A stretch of DNA of 64,000 bases from Hyposmocoma kahamanoa (taxonomy: Eukaryota; Arthropoda; Insecta; Lepidoptera; Cosmopterigidae), in contig NW_020654080.1 in assembly GCF_003589595.1 (NCBI RefSeq), positions 7,293,098 through 7,357,097 of the forward strand. Reading direction: 5' to 3'. Below are positions 56,701 through 60,528 of the stretch, piece by piece. The notes below the pieces were generated by a model. The model worked only from the letters and a program-made list of their open reading frames with translations. It was not told where the DNA came from and did not search any database. Within the stretch, counting starts at the first letter, position 1, and each line of letters opens with the position of its first letter. Both the position numbers and the translations under genes were made by a program.

Positions 56701-58701
56701 TAAAACAGAACAGCCGAGTGGTAGGAAATTGAACTCCCGCGTGGCAAGCCCTCCTACTTGAAGAGTACTATGGTCTGTTCCAATCCGTTATGAACAAAAA
56801 GTAAACAAACCTGTTTGGTTAAAATTCTAAAGCAATCACTCAATAAATCGAATAAGCAACACTTTCACGTATATTTCGAACATTTCGACTTGATATATCA
56901 TCACTTTTTCCAACAATATTAATTTGAGTAGCATCGTAAAATCGTATTTGAAAAATGGTAGTCCAAAAGTGAGGTTCTTATTCATTTATACTTCCATGAC
57001 TTGCCTATGGTTGCATAGTGCAGTTAAAAAAAAACTTTCGGTTCAATCAATTAAAGTTTAGTAATCGATTATTAAATCGAACATTTCAATCGCAATCGAA
57101 CGAGTATCTAAGTCTAAAGATTTGAAGGAGGATTTAAATTTAAATTTTAAATATGCTTAGATAGGTTATGTAACGAAAACCGCTAGTATGACTCAACAAT
57201 TGAACAAATCGATTCATTCAATTAATTAATCGATTTGTAGTTGGCGTTACAACTGGACATCACTAAACCGTCCATGATCAGGTCAATGACTTGTTTGTTA
57301 ACATTTTATTCAAAATGGATTGACGAAGTATAAACGATTCAATTTTCTCTTCATTCAAGGCGTGCGCAGAGGTTGGTAAGGGTAGCGGGCATTCGCTGCA
57401 TGTTCAATCTTGTGCAGAGTATTACAAAATGTTGGAGGCAGTATTTTCCTTAGATAATTTTTTTTACATCTCTTTAAATATTTATCTCGTTCAACCTGTC
57501 ACCCCGCATATCTGTACTATGTGTGTTTATTATATTAAGCGACTAGTAATTCATTGATTTCATTGTGTTTGCGCCATCTCCGAGTTACTTTATTGTCAAA
57601 GGGTGTGTTTTTTTTATAATATCAAGTTACGGGACGAACAAGTCGTGCGCCTGATGGTAAAGTAACGCCTGTCCATATCAGTTGCAGTGTCCTCAGAGCT
57701 TTAAATAGCAAAGATCTGAGGGGCACTGCCACGGCGCCCGTCACCCTAAGTCATTACTTGACAAGTCCCATGTGCCTCTAATTTCACCAGCACCTTTAGC
57801 CTTCAAAACCGGAATGCAGTAATGCTGACATTACTGCTTGGCAGCAGAAATAGGTGAGGTGGCAGTATTTCTTGCTGCTTGAAAACTATTACTTAAAACG
57901 ATTTAGGATTTACAATAACAAAAATAATTGAATGAAAAAAATGCCAAGGTCCTCTTTACTTATGAAAATTGTCTTAAAAACAAAACGCAAAAAGTCAAAA
58001 ATACGAAAAATATAAGAAATGTAACCATCTGGCATCACTGATCTTACGATGATTAAAGTGAGCGTACGACAGTCGAAAGTCCATTACTGTTATCTCGCGT
58101 ATGTGACTTGGTCATTGTTTGATTCCGACTCATCTGAATAGAATAAAGGTCCTAAATAACACACGATGTCCCCACTACACTGAAGAAGAAGCAGATTTAC
58201 AGCATATTATTTTCAACTGCCCTAACTTCAACAACCAACGGCAACGGTCTCTTCTTTTCAAAGACATAAGTGACAGCGACTGTTGTATGCAAAATCAAGT
58301 CAGTGTTCCCCCCGCGTTCAGGACTTACTATCTAATAATTAGATTTTTATCCCACTCTATAAGTTTATTATAAGTACAGTAGAAAAAATTTTTAGTAGAA
58401 AAAGTTTATTTTGTTTATTTATTATTTTAAGGGATTAATTTGAATTTGTTTTAAGTTCTGAGCTTTTGTTTTGTTTTTATTAGTGTTAAAATATTTTCGA
58501 CTGAAGGACTTTGCATCGAGGTCATGCAATAAATTTAAAAAAAACTATAGTTTAAGTAATACACTACTTAGTTATACTGTGGGCAAGGCATGTTATTCTA
58601 CGGTAAGACTTAATACGTTTCTATATTTTCAGGACCAGTACGAATTCTGCTACCGCGCAGCGCTGGAGTACCTCGGCTCATTTGACCACTACGCCAACTG
58701 A
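11251..58701 (+). CDS. Lar: Lar receptor-type protein tyrosine phosphatase (5' end outside window), 18 coding exons
   Basis: LAR-type receptor tyrosine phosphatases are neuronal cell-surface receptors that bind heparan sulfate proteoglycans and synaptic partners and dephosphorylate tyrosine in axon guidance and synapse assembly. Reading the exons in phase (11251-11361, 27354-27479, 32521-32670, 36959-37092, 37656-37806, 42237-42337, 44130-44192, 45549-45678, 46394-46544, 46820-46956, 48077-48373, 51798-51937, 52057-52259, 52343-55472, 55544-55654, 55910-56079, 56346-56481, 58633-58701) gives end of Ig2, Ig3, nine fibronectin type III domains, a single transmembrane helix and tandem phosphatase domains D1 and D2: 1835 codons plus stop. 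All junctions are GT-AG and phase-consistent. Architecture and many local strings match Drosophila Lar as I remember it. The signal peptide, Ig1 and the first part of Ig2 are upstream of the window. No frameshift or premature stop is seen. An optional 24-nt exon may exist at 38854-38877. Confidence 0.96.
11859..12025 (-). mobile_element. Repeat B fragment
   Basis: Diverged partial copy: GTCGCAGTGCCACTCAAAC, GAGACATAAAGTTGACAAGT, CCCACGTGCC. Lacks the 3' third. Confidence 0.5.
13150..13715 (+). mobile_element. LINE 3' end with C-terminal ORF2 peptide
   Basis: An open segment 13201-13515 encodes [18 protein letters not shown], then [20 protein letters not shown] and [13 protein letters not shown], ending at TGA. 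H-N-x-N-x-K-x-K..L and YNKIP are typical of the region after the reverse transcriptase in jockey/CR1-like LINEs. Coding resemblance continues upstream of the ATG (KFKETGI). A noncoding tail ends near GACCTTGACTTTGA. Severely 5'-truncated. A related antisense copy lies at 45757-46330. Confidence 0.65.
13717..13898 (-). mobile_element. SINE family C, antisense
   Basis: Read on the - strand it has a tRNA-like A box (TAGCTCAGTTGGTAGAGCGG) and the tail CGATCTTTGTATTGATAATT. It abuts the LINE 3' end at 13715. Confidence 0.65.
13905..14080. mobile_element. GC-rich MITE, about 175 bp
   Basis: The ends AACGTGAAACACACTGA and TCAATGTGTTTCACGTT are inverted, extending into AGCGGGTGCGGGGCGG / CCGACCCGCACCCGCT. 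It is very GC-rich against an AT-rich background. Target duplication is unclear (TTAAA-like on both sides). Confidence 0.55.
15311..15622 (+). mobile_element. LINE 3' end with last 39 codons and 3' UTR hairpin
   Basis: 15311-15430 encodes [39 protein letters not shown] and TAG, the kind of C-terminus seen in LINE ORF2. The 190-bp 3' UTR contains a 9-bp stem (15528-15536 with 15559-15567) and ends in the A-rich TTGAATAAATAAATTTAAAA. Confidence 0.55.
17680..17717. repeat. (AT)n microsatellite
   Basis: About 38 bases of uninterrupted AT dinucleotides, likely length-polymorphic. Confidence 0.95.
18102..18316 (+). mobile_element. Repeat B copy, opposite orientation
   Basis: Contains GAAGTAGAGCTCTTTGTGAA, GCAGTGGCAGTGCCCCTCAG and CTTGCTCGTCCTGTCACTTG, the reverse of the family consensus. 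Confidence 0.55.
20393..20920 (-). mobile_element. LINE 3' end, antisense, with AAATTC repeat tail
   Basis: On the - strand the coding part ends with [36 protein letters not shown] and [20 protein letters not shown], the same C-terminal block as 13201-13515. A 3' UTR follows and ends in short repeats of the (GAATTT)n type at 20393-20415. Confidence 0.6.
20925..21090. repeat. Repeat G (shared with 34800-34990)
   Basis: Shares AAACTAAGGAATTCCGTATT, AGAACTAATTTAG-type hairpin and TCTACTGGGAAATGAATTC with the second copy. The inner AACTAATTTAGAAA...TTTCCTAAATTAGTT is an inverted repeat. Confidence 0.45.
21177..21953 (-). mobile_element. Repeat B copy split by a hAT element
   Basis: The family sequence runs 21177-21327 and continues at 21824-21953 (GTGCCATGTGCC, then GCTTGGCGGCAGAAATAGGT). 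The 496-bp gap is the hAT element plus one target duplication. Confidence 0.65.
21328..21815. mobile_element. Non-autonomous hAT element, 488 bp, with perfect 8-bp TSD
   Basis: Starts CAGAGGTTCCCAGAC, ends CACTTTGGGAACTAAGG, an imperfect inverted pair of the type CAGAGGTTCCCAA common in hAT elements. The duplicated target GTGTAGAT is at 21320-21327 and 21816-21823. Inside is a tandem repeat of GTGGACCCCCGCTTACGAAT (near 21708-21750). No transposase. Confidence 0.75.
22076..22401. mobile_element. Inverted-repeat family A element, 326 bp, left arm truncated internally
   Basis: Left end CGAGTTCTAAGGTTTTCGCG to GAAATGAAGCTATTTT, right arm GGGACCTGTAAAGGGCCCGA to GTTTCATTTC. CTACAGA flanks it at 22069-22075 and 22402-22408. 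Most of the left arm after about 50 bp is missing. Confidence 0.6.
22744..22985 (+). mobile_element. SINE family C
   Basis: Has A box TGGCCCAGTTGGTAAGAGCG, a B-box-like GCTTCGAGTCGAGTC and the tail TTGTATCAATAATAATTACA. Confidence 0.6.
23256..23591. mobile_element. Inverted-repeat family A element, 336 bp
   Basis: Left arm TATGAAACTATTTACCCGGA, right arm ATTAGTTTCATTTCCTATGT. AGAGGTCGA (23247-23255) and AGAGATCGA (23592-23600) flank it, a 9-bp direct repeat with one mismatch. The unique centre (GTTATGTCTAATATTAATGG) is also found inverted in the element at 22076. Confidence 0.6.
24540..24794 (-). mobile_element. Repeat B copy
   Basis: Diverged copy: AGTGACAGGATG, GAGACATAAGTTGACAAGTC, ACCCTGGACGAACTCTTTCA. 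Confidence 0.6.
25295..25530 (-). mobile_element. Repeat B copy with internal deletion
   Basis: Has AGTGACGGGACGAACGAGTC and TCCCTGGACGAAC, but the segment between GACAAGTC and GCTTGGCGGC, which holds the CAGTAATGCTGACATTACT block elsewhere, is missing. Confidence 0.6.
27354..27479 (+). CDS. Lar: Lar exon: N-terminal half of Ig3
   Basis: Reads (V)[17 protein letters not shown], then [10 protein letters not shown] and [10 protein letters not shown]. It holds the first disulfide Cys (LKC) and the core Trp (VKW) of an Ig domain. Acceptor CAG at 27351-27353 after a T-rich tract; donor GTAAAC at 27480. Length 126 bp, phase 1 in and phase 1 out, so it joins 11361 and 32521 in frame. The start matches the Lar linker RRV..PTFS between Ig2 and Ig3. 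Confidence 0.94.
28326..28425 (-). mobile_element. CAT-repeat-tailed retroposon 3' end
   Basis: Seven CAT units are followed by TTTCAACCCAAAGACGTCCA, CTGTTGAACATAGACCTCCC. This pattern (CATCAT then CAGTCCACTGCTGAACATAGGCCTCCC-like sequence) is a common 3' end of non-LTR retroposons in Lepidoptera. Confidence 0.5.
29030..29160. promoter_or_regulatory. GC-rich island with CCAAT, E-box and TCTCGCGAGA
   Basis: Within an AT-rich intron, GCGCCGCGGGCGC is followed by CCAAT (29072), CACGTG (29082-29087) and the palindrome TCTCGCGAGA (29093-29102). These words are promoter-like, but no transcript start is evident. It could equally be the end of an unrecognised repeat. Confidence 0.25.
29602..29640 (-). 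repeat. SINE family C tail fragment
   Basis: TTTTTTGTGAAATTATTCCA and CTAGTTTATTATAATTAAG match the antisense tail seen at 42421. Confidence 0.45.
30590..30740 (-). mobile_element. SINE family E fragment, internally deleted
   Basis: Keeps CAACCCATTTATACATCCCA, CTTCTTCGACGTGCAAG and the tRNA-like end ATGAGGCTACCACG, with most of the middle lost. Confidence 0.5.
31075..31510 (-). mobile_element. LINE 3' end, antisense
   Basis: Shares TTTATTTCA, ACTTGAAATCGTCA, AACTCTAGGGGTTGCTCTTT and AGTATAAAGTTTTTGTTTCA with the copy at 20393-20920. The coding part is decayed. Confidence 0.55.
31525..31920 (-). mobile_element. LINE ORF2 C-terminal fragment, frameshifted
   Basis: Two overlapping - strand frames carry [40 protein letters not shown] and, in the next frame, [33 protein letters not shown] is a hallmark C-terminal motif of several LINE families. 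The frameshift shows it is dead. Confidence 0.65.
32521..32670 (+). CDS. Lar: Lar exon: C-terminal half of Ig3
   Basis: Reads (G)[33 protein letters not shown] and ends EVKVQ. The Tyr-x-Cys motif (NYTC) supplies the second Ig3 disulfide Cys, and NYT is also an N-glycosylation sequon. Acceptor CCACAG directly before 32521; donor GTGAGT at 32671. Length 150 bp, phase 1 to phase 1. Confidence 0.94.
32755..33128 (-). mobile_element. Repeat B copy interrupted by about 120 bp
   Basis: Family sequence runs to CTGACATTACTGCTTGGCG (about 32951) and resumes at about 33085 (CTTTCTGGACGAACTCTTTC). The insert is AT-rich and flanked by ACTTTCC/ACTTTCT-like words. Confidence 0.5.
33222..33360 (-). mobile_element. 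SINE family C, antisense fragment
   Basis: ATTGATACAAAGATCGAACA and GTTACCAACTGAATTACG are the antisense tail and A-box segments of the family. Confidence 0.55.
34800..34990. repeat. Repeat G (shared with 20925-21090)
   Basis: Contains CTCAAACTAGGGAATTCCCT, AACCAATTTAGAAAAGCTCG and GGTTCTACCGGGAAGCAAAC, the longer copy of the two. Confidence 0.45.
36959..37092 (+). CDS. Lar: Lar exon: first half of fibronectin III domain 1
   Basis: Reads (S)[18 protein letters not shown], then [20 protein letters not shown] and PKYANQ. The Trp of the FNIII B strand and the Tyr-rich C strand are clear. The Ig3-FN1 linker SLP..P matches insect Lar. Acceptor TTCTTCCAG, donor GTGAGG at 37093. Length 134 bp; leaves in phase 0. 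Confidence 0.94.
37656..37806 (+). CDS. Lar: Lar exon: second half of fibronectin III domain 1
   Basis: Reads [37 protein letters not shown] and [13 protein letters not shown]. It carries the FNIII L-x-P-x-T-x-Y (here LSPYTEY) and NNIGRGPPS motifs typical of the family. Acceptor TACAG, donor GTACGT at 37807. Length 151 bp, phase 0 to phase 1. Its donor is the one that would be shared with the optional micro-exon at 38854. Confidence 0.94.
38854..38877 (+). CDS. Lar: Candidate Lar micro-exon, 24 nt (8 residues) between FN1 and FN2
   Basis: A 24-nt open segment sits between a long pyrimidine tract ending CTACTCTCCAG (acceptor) and a perfect GTAAGT donor at 38878-38883. It starts after one codon base and ends after one, so it can be inserted between 37806 and 42237 without changing frame. 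Inclusion changes the linker from GET-E-PGSAP to [17 protein letters not shown]. Vertebrate LAR-family genes are known to use small alternative micro-exons (meA-meD) in the ectodomain; I do not claim homology with any of those. The case here rests on splice signals and phase only. Confidence 0.6.
40247..40612. mobile_element. Non-autonomous TIR element, 366 bp
   Basis: Ends GGGCACATTCAAATCAGACG and CGTCTAATTTGAAGGCGCCC are an inverted pair of about 20 bp with few mismatches. The interior is GC-rich (GCGCGGCAGCCGCGCTAC). A related end, CGACTAATTTGAACACGCCC, is at about 24010-24031, closing another GC-rich block. Confidence 0.55.
42237..42337 (+). CDS. Lar: Lar exon: start of fibronectin III domain 2
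   Basis: Reads (E)[18 protein letters not shown], then [41 protein letters not shown] is a near-identical match to the start of FN2 in Drosophila Lar as remembered. Acceptor ACTTCAG, donor GTAAGT at 42338. Length 101 bp, phase 1 to phase 0. Confidence 0.94.
42421..42795 (-). mobile_element. Two antisense SINE family C pieces in tandem
   Basis: 42421-42705 has the tail TTCACTAGTTTTGTTATAAT, a tRNA-like CTAACCATCTGAGCTACGGG and the 5' part. 42718-42795 repeats only the tail end (CTCCACTAGTTTTGTTGCGA). Confidence 0.55.
43390..43459 (-). repeat. Repeat B, short fragment
   Basis: Contains ATGATACCAAG, ACGCCTGTCCGCAGCAGTTG and GACACTCAGAGCTTTAA only. Confidence 0.5.
43619..43882 (-). mobile_element. 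Repeat B copy
   Basis: Well-preserved: ACGCCTGTCCATAACAGTTG, GGGGCACTGCCACTGCGCCC and CTGGACGAACTCTTTCACAA. Confidence 0.65.
44130..44192 (+). CDS. Lar: Lar exon: middle of fibronectin III domain 2 (63 bp)
   Basis: A short exon reading [20 protein letters not shown] then M. The GYK.YYTT strand and WNSQM-like end fit FN2. Acceptor TGTTCGCAG, donor GTAAGT at 44193. Phase 0 on both sides, exactly 21 codons. Confidence 0.92.
44680..44943. mobile_element. Small inverted-end element inside the SINE, 264 bp
   Basis: Begins CAGTGCAAAGGGGTACATGA and ends ACGCTACTCCACTG. CAGTG/CACTG ends and the phrases GCAATGGGGGCGGC and GGCCCCAGGCGGCAGATA belong to a repeat type found in many arthropods. The flanks ACAGAGG and ACGTAGG may be a decayed duplication. 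Confidence 0.45.
45074..45374 (-). mobile_element. Repeat B copy, full length, inserted in SINE E
   Basis: About 300 bp: T run, AAGTGACTGGACGAGCAAGT, CACTGCGCCCGTTCACCCTA, ACAGTAATGTTGACATTACT, then AAGGAGCTCTACTGCTAC. The best full-length example in the window. Confidence 0.65.
45549..45678 (+). CDS. Lar: Lar exon: end of fibronectin III domain 2
   Basis: Reads [18 protein letters not shown], then [20 protein letters not shown] and VKTQQ. The ELTPHTVY and GPGP..APVQV motifs end FN2. Acceptor CGTGTATAG, donor GTGAGC at 45679. Length 130 bp, phase 0 to phase 1. Joined to the previous exon it gives SQM-MDNS, where Drosophila has QMVDNS. Confidence 0.93.
45679..46393 (+). other. Lar intron between FN2 and FN3, largely antisense LINE
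   Basis: Positions 45757-46330 are the 3' end of a LINE in antisense orientation, related to the + strand copy at 13150-13715. It ends about 60 bp before the next exon. Confidence 0.6.
45757..46330 (-). mobile_element. LINE 3' end, antisense
   Basis: The tail TCAAAGTCAAAGTC and AACTCTGGGGATTGCTCTTT match the reverse of 13515-13715. The - strand frame encodes [20 protein letters not shown], parallel to [19 protein letters not shown] of the + strand copy. Confidence 0.6.
46394..46544 (+). CDS. Lar: Lar exon: first half of fibronectin III domain 3
   Basis: Reads (G)[36 protein letters not shown] and [13 protein letters not shown]. The [10 protein letters not shown] string is diagnostic for LAR FN3; NDT is a glycosylation sequon. 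Acceptor TTTTTCTAG, donor GTAAGA at 46545. Length 151 bp, phase 1 to phase 2. A 275-bp intron follows. Confidence 0.94.
46820..46956 (+). CDS. Lar: Lar exon: second half of fibronectin III domain 3
   Basis: Completes Lys with its first base, then reads [38 protein letters not shown] and [23 protein letters not shown] is almost invariant in LAR proteins. Acceptor TTAAATAG, donor GTATGT at 46957. Length 137 bp, phase 2 to phase 1. Confidence 0.94.
46957..48076 (+). other. Lar intron between FN3 and FN4
   Basis: No transposon recognised. A perfect GC-rich hairpin (47961-47984) lies about 90 bp before the FN4 exon. Confidence 0.55.
48077..48373 (+). CDS. Lar: Lar exon: complete fibronectin III domain 4
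   Basis: One 297-bp exon encodes the whole of FN4: (V)[38 protein letters not shown], then [20 protein letters not shown] and [17 protein letters not shown]. The [18 protein letters not shown] block is the family signature of this repeat. Acceptor TTGTGTAG, donor GTACGT at 48374. Phase 1 to phase 1, so removing or duplicating the exon would keep frame. It is clearly GC-richer than the surrounding introns. Confidence 0.95.
48374..51797 (+). other. Lar intron between FN4 and FN5
   Basis: Holds a degenerate Kazal-like coding stretch on the - strand (about 49170-49770), a GC- then CT-rich stretch (49800-50260) and an in-frame open segment (50297-50560). 48380-49160 and 50600-51790 show nothing recognisable. 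Confidence 0.55.
49253..49600 (-). pseudogene. Degenerate Kazal-like, Cys-rich coding stretch, possible retrocopy
   Basis: On the - strand one reading frame gives [20 protein letters not shown] and QNCVHR, an in-frame TAA (49502-49504), then [36 protein letters not shown] and EIITCDSEW, ending at a stop at 49253-49255. The spacing of five Cys (C..NC..., LC, SEC, TC) resembles a Kazal protease-inhibitor domain of insect secreted proteins. An A-rich run (49171-49195 read on the - strand) lies downstream like a decayed poly(A) tail, and TATAAG lies upstream (49762-49767). No splice site is needed, which suggests a retrocopy. No signal peptide was found. Alternatively it is a chance ORF or an exon of a nested gene. 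Function not established. Confidence 0.35.
51798..51937 (+). CDS. Lar: Lar exon: first half of fibronectin III domain 5
   Basis: Reads (V)[38 protein letters not shown] and [29 protein letters not shown] is nearly identical to FN5 of Drosophila Lar. Acceptor TGCTCACAG, donor GTAAGA at 51938. Length 140 bp, phase 1 to phase 0. Confidence 0.95.
52057..52259 (+). CDS. Lar: Lar exon: second half of fibronectin III domain 5 and start of FN6
   Basis: Reads [58 protein letters not shown] and VPNRPTVNL. The GLQPDSRY and [11 protein letters not shown] motifs close FN5, and VP.RPTV.LK begins FN6. Acceptor ATATACAG, donor GTAAGT at 52260. Length 203 bp, phase 0 to phase 2. Only an 83-bp intron separates it from the next exon. 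Confidence 0.95.
52343..55472 (+). CDS. Lar: Lar giant exon: FN6-FN9, transmembrane helix, phosphatase D1 and start of D2
   Basis: One 3130-bp exon (first base completes a Lys codon, then 1043 codons). FN6 runs to about 52602, FN7 to about 52896, FN8 to about 53185, FN9 to about 53500. A membrane-proximal ectodomain follows, with the family string [17 protein letters not shown]. The transmembrane helix is at about 54018-54086, with stop-transfer KRRRQ after it. D1 has KNRY at 54375, the WPD loop at 54783-54791, the [10 protein letters not shown] loop with nucleophilic Cys at 54885-54887, and the Q loop VQTEDQY at 55014-55034. D2 begins near 55190 and has KNRL where D1 has KNRY. Donor GTAAGG at 55473. 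Reading past the donor gives a stop after 11 codons; the true continuation is 55544. Confidence 0.97.
54018..54086 (+). other. Lar: Lar transmembrane helix
   Basis: Encodes about 23 hydrophobic residues ([20 protein letters not shown] continuing FLA) preceded by acidic and Lys-rich ectodomain and followed by KRRRQPCKT. This fits a type I single-pass protein with the phosphatase domains in the cytosol. Confidence 0.93.
54297..55065 (+). other. Lar: Phosphatase domain D1 coding segment (catalytically competent)
   Basis: All classical PTP motifs are intact: the pTyr-binding Tyr in KNRY (54375-54386), DYINANY substrate loop, WPDHGVPD acid loop (54783), [11 protein letters not shown]-loop with Cys at 54885, and VQTEDQY. 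By family knowledge D1 carries the phosphatase activity in LAR receptors. Confidence 0.92.
55544..55654 (+). CDS. Lar: Lar exon: D2 phosphatase domain, part 2
   Basis: Reads [36 protein letters not shown] then K. Acceptor TTTTCAG. The donor is GTTTGA at 55655, weaker than usual but required by the family sequence REFKVTDARDG. Length 111 bp, 37 codons, phase 0 on both sides. Preceded by a 71-bp intron. Confidence 0.93.
55910..56079 (+). CDS. Lar: Lar exon: D2 phosphatase domain, part 3 with WPE loop and Cys
   Basis: Reads [56 protein letters not shown], then AG of a Ser codon. The acid loop is WPE (55967-55975) rather than WPD, and the P-loop Cys codon is TGC at 56075-56077. The exon boundary splits the Ser codon right after this Cys. 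Acceptor TGGGTAG, donor GTAAGT at 56080. Length 170 bp, phase 0 to phase 2. Confidence 0.95.
56346..56481 (+). CDS. Lar: Lar exon: D2 phosphatase domain, part 4 with GVGRTG loop
   Basis: Completes Ser, then [39 protein letters not shown] and AMVQTE. Acceptor CGTAACAG, donor GTTTGT at 56482. Length 136 bp, phase 2 to phase 0. It is GC-rich compared with the flanking introns. Confidence 0.95.
56553..57502. mobile_element. Non-autonomous DNA transposon, 950 bp, 28-bp terminal inverted repeats
   Basis: 56553-56580 (GTGACAGGTTGAACGAGACA, AATATTTA) is the reverse complement of 57475-57502 with one mismatch out of 28. Weaker pairing continues inward and outward. Possible TA at the edges. The inside is AT-rich with no ORF. 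Confidence 0.6.
57608..57875 (-). mobile_element. Repeat B copy
   Basis: T run, GTTACGGGACGAACAAGTCG, GGGGCACTGCCACGGCGCCC, GCAGTAATGCTGACATTACT; it lacks the last 40 bases. Confidence 0.65.
58119..58373 (+). mobile_element. LINE ORF C-terminal fragment (Cys-His knuckle)
   Basis: Encodes [42 protein letters not shown]-x-(C/Y)-x-E-x-D-x-x-H-I-x-x-x-C-P is the usual motif after the RNase H or RT region of LINEs. The second Cys is replaced by Tyr. It lies within the last Lar intron. Confidence 0.6.
58633..58701 (+). CDS. Lar: Lar last coding exon, C-terminus and stop
   Basis: Reads [20 protein letters not shown] then AN and TGA (58699-58701). This is the conserved LAR C-terminus, [14 protein letters not shown]. 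Acceptor ATATTTTCAG. The same frame is open upstream for about 160 bp, but that stretch has no similarity to the family and precedes the acceptor. Confidence 0.96.
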   Translation, partial: DQYEFCYRAALEYLGSFDHYAN

Positions 58702-59400
58702 CCCTGAGACATGCTCGTCTAAACACTACGTACCGTACTACGTACTTAATTCGCGAAGATATTGCTGATTGAAATTGAGCATAAAATAACCTAAAATTGG
58801 CACATCTAGGAAAACAAAGAATTAAGTTTTTTTTCTTGTTCTTTAGTTGTCACATCTTCAATAATAAAATATCAAAAAAAATATTTAAAAAGTATTTTTT
58901 TAGGAAACTGGTCAAATGAACTTGAAAAAAAATTATTCACGAAATAAAACTAATATTATATCCTTTCTCGTATCATAGTTGCTTTAAAAAAAAACAGATA
59001 TTGATATGCAAAGATTTTATACGTAAAACAAAGATAGATATGTTACAAGCGCTTCAAACATGCTAAAATGGTTTACCCCAATTTACAGACTATACAAACA
59101 AGACTTGTAAAATGCAAGAAATCACGTACCTATCATACGTAATTATTACTTTAATATTCACCATTCTAATAATTTCTATTCTCGTTCAAATAAATCGTGC
59201 GTCCGTATTGTGGCGTTTTAAAGTGACGGTGGCATTCGTAAGCGCTAGTTACGTGTAAATCAATTTATCTACCTTTTTTTTATAAAATCTTTATTGATAT
59301 ATCAGTTAAATAAATTCAATACAATTATATTATGTATAAATTCAATTGATCACATTTCAATCAGCATTGTCTTCGTCATCCTCTTGTTAAAATAACTAAA
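58702..59400 (+). other. Lar: Lar 3' UTR (extent uncertain) with candidate poly(A) signals
   Basis: The sequence after the stop is AT-rich and noncoding. The first AATAAA hexamers are at 58863-58868 and 58943-58948. A later AATAAA at 62392-62397 is followed by a T/G-rich stretch, so a much longer 3' UTR is possible. The sequence alone cannot decide between them. Confidence 0.45.
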
Positions 59401-59984
59401 CATTTTACAAAGTACCGCAACGCTTAAATTAATCTGTCGTAGTGATGTTCTCGCGAAAACGACTGACTGTAGCTATTACATTCATTGTTATTGCGGGCTA
59501 AAATGTATGAGTGCCTAGGAACGCTACTTATGATCTATATTTACGATGTGACCACTTCTAAAATCATGATTGTGAGTCTAAAAGGGTAATAACTATAATT
59601 ATATTATTATCCTAGAAATTTAGACTTTATTCGTGCGGATGTAAGTGCTATTTTCGTCTCTAATTCGGAGCAATTAAATGTTAAAGTCCATATAACAGTT
59701 GAAATATACTTAGATGCATTTAAAATTACGTACAGAGTTTTGAGAAATTATAAAATAACATAAAATTTATCAGTGTAACGCCATGGGATGTTGATTTGCT
59801 AGTGACGATTACCTAGAGAGTGCATAGAGACTTAATATTACGCATGATGATAATCAATTTTATCGTGAACGGGGCGTCAGGTAAGCTGAAAATCATATTT
59901 AGACAATGATGCTCAGTTGCCACTCAACGTTATAACTTTTATCCAATATACTTACTAATAAAAATTTTGCTGGCGATCCAAAAT

Positions 59985-60282
59985 TTATTTTAGCCTCCAA
60001 AACAAGATTACATCACTTTCACGGCCCAAATCATTGGCTTGGAGTTCGTATAGGTACGCTGTCAGGGCGTCGCTCCAGCGATATCTGGGCACACCAATTG
60101 TTCTTCTCAAATAGGCTCTCATCACGTTCCAATTTGGACTCATTCTTTCTAAATGACCGAACCAGTAAAGTCTGTGTGACACCTCCCATCGGTGAAACTA
60201 AAGCGCACAGTTTCACCGATGAGATGTTTAGCTGGGCGACAAGCTCTTCTGATTCGACATTAGTGGACTCTCCTGCTACCAC
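59985..60282 (-). mobile_element. LINE ORF2 C-terminal fragment, frameshifted
   Basis: - strand frames carry LYWFGHLERMSPNWNVMRAY, GVPRYRWSDALTAYLYELQA and, in another frame, ALVSPMGGVTQTLLVRSFRK. Same motif class as 31525-31920 (W.GH.ERM), with a frameshift. Confidence 0.6.
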
Positions 60283-60379
60283 CCTCTCTTTAAACTTTAC
60301 CTAATCTCTCTCTCTCAATCAATCTATGGCATAAAATCACATCAGGTACTTGCGAGTAATTAGCGATTTTTGTACATAC

Positions 60380-60528
60380 CAATTTCGTTTTTCTTTTGAA
60401 AATTTGTGGCCTGGCAACAGAGTCATTTGCTCTAAGTATTCAGTACACTGTCCCTGACGCCCTGTGCACATGATAATATAAAATGTATAAATAGTTATTG
60501 CAGCTGTAATTAGAAGTTTATTTTTCAT
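60380..60528 (-). CDS. Possible first coding exon of a small secreted peptide
   Basis: From ATG at 60526-60528 the - strand encodes MKNKLLITAAITIYTFYIIM then CTGRQGQCTEYLEQM and LLPGHKFSKEKRN. Lys-Asn-Lys followed by about 16 hydrophobic residues looks like a signal peptide. A consensus-like donor GTATGT begins at 60379, in phase 2. A phase-matched segment with acceptor TTTTCAG lies at 59885-59813 and ends in TAG, giving a product of about 73 residues. No homolog is recognised. It may be a chance ORF, because an antisense LINE fragment lies between the two pieces. Confidence 0.25.

Larger units (their letters stand above)
56482..58632 (+). other. Last Lar intron, inside D2
   Basis: Contains a 950-bp terminal-inverted-repeat element (56553-57502), a repeat B copy (57608-57875) and a LINE C-terminal fragment (58119-58373). 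Confidence 0.65.

Noticed and set aside
58471..58632. Upstream part of the open frame containing the last exon
   Set aside because: Precedes the ATATTTTCAG acceptor and has no similarity to Lar.
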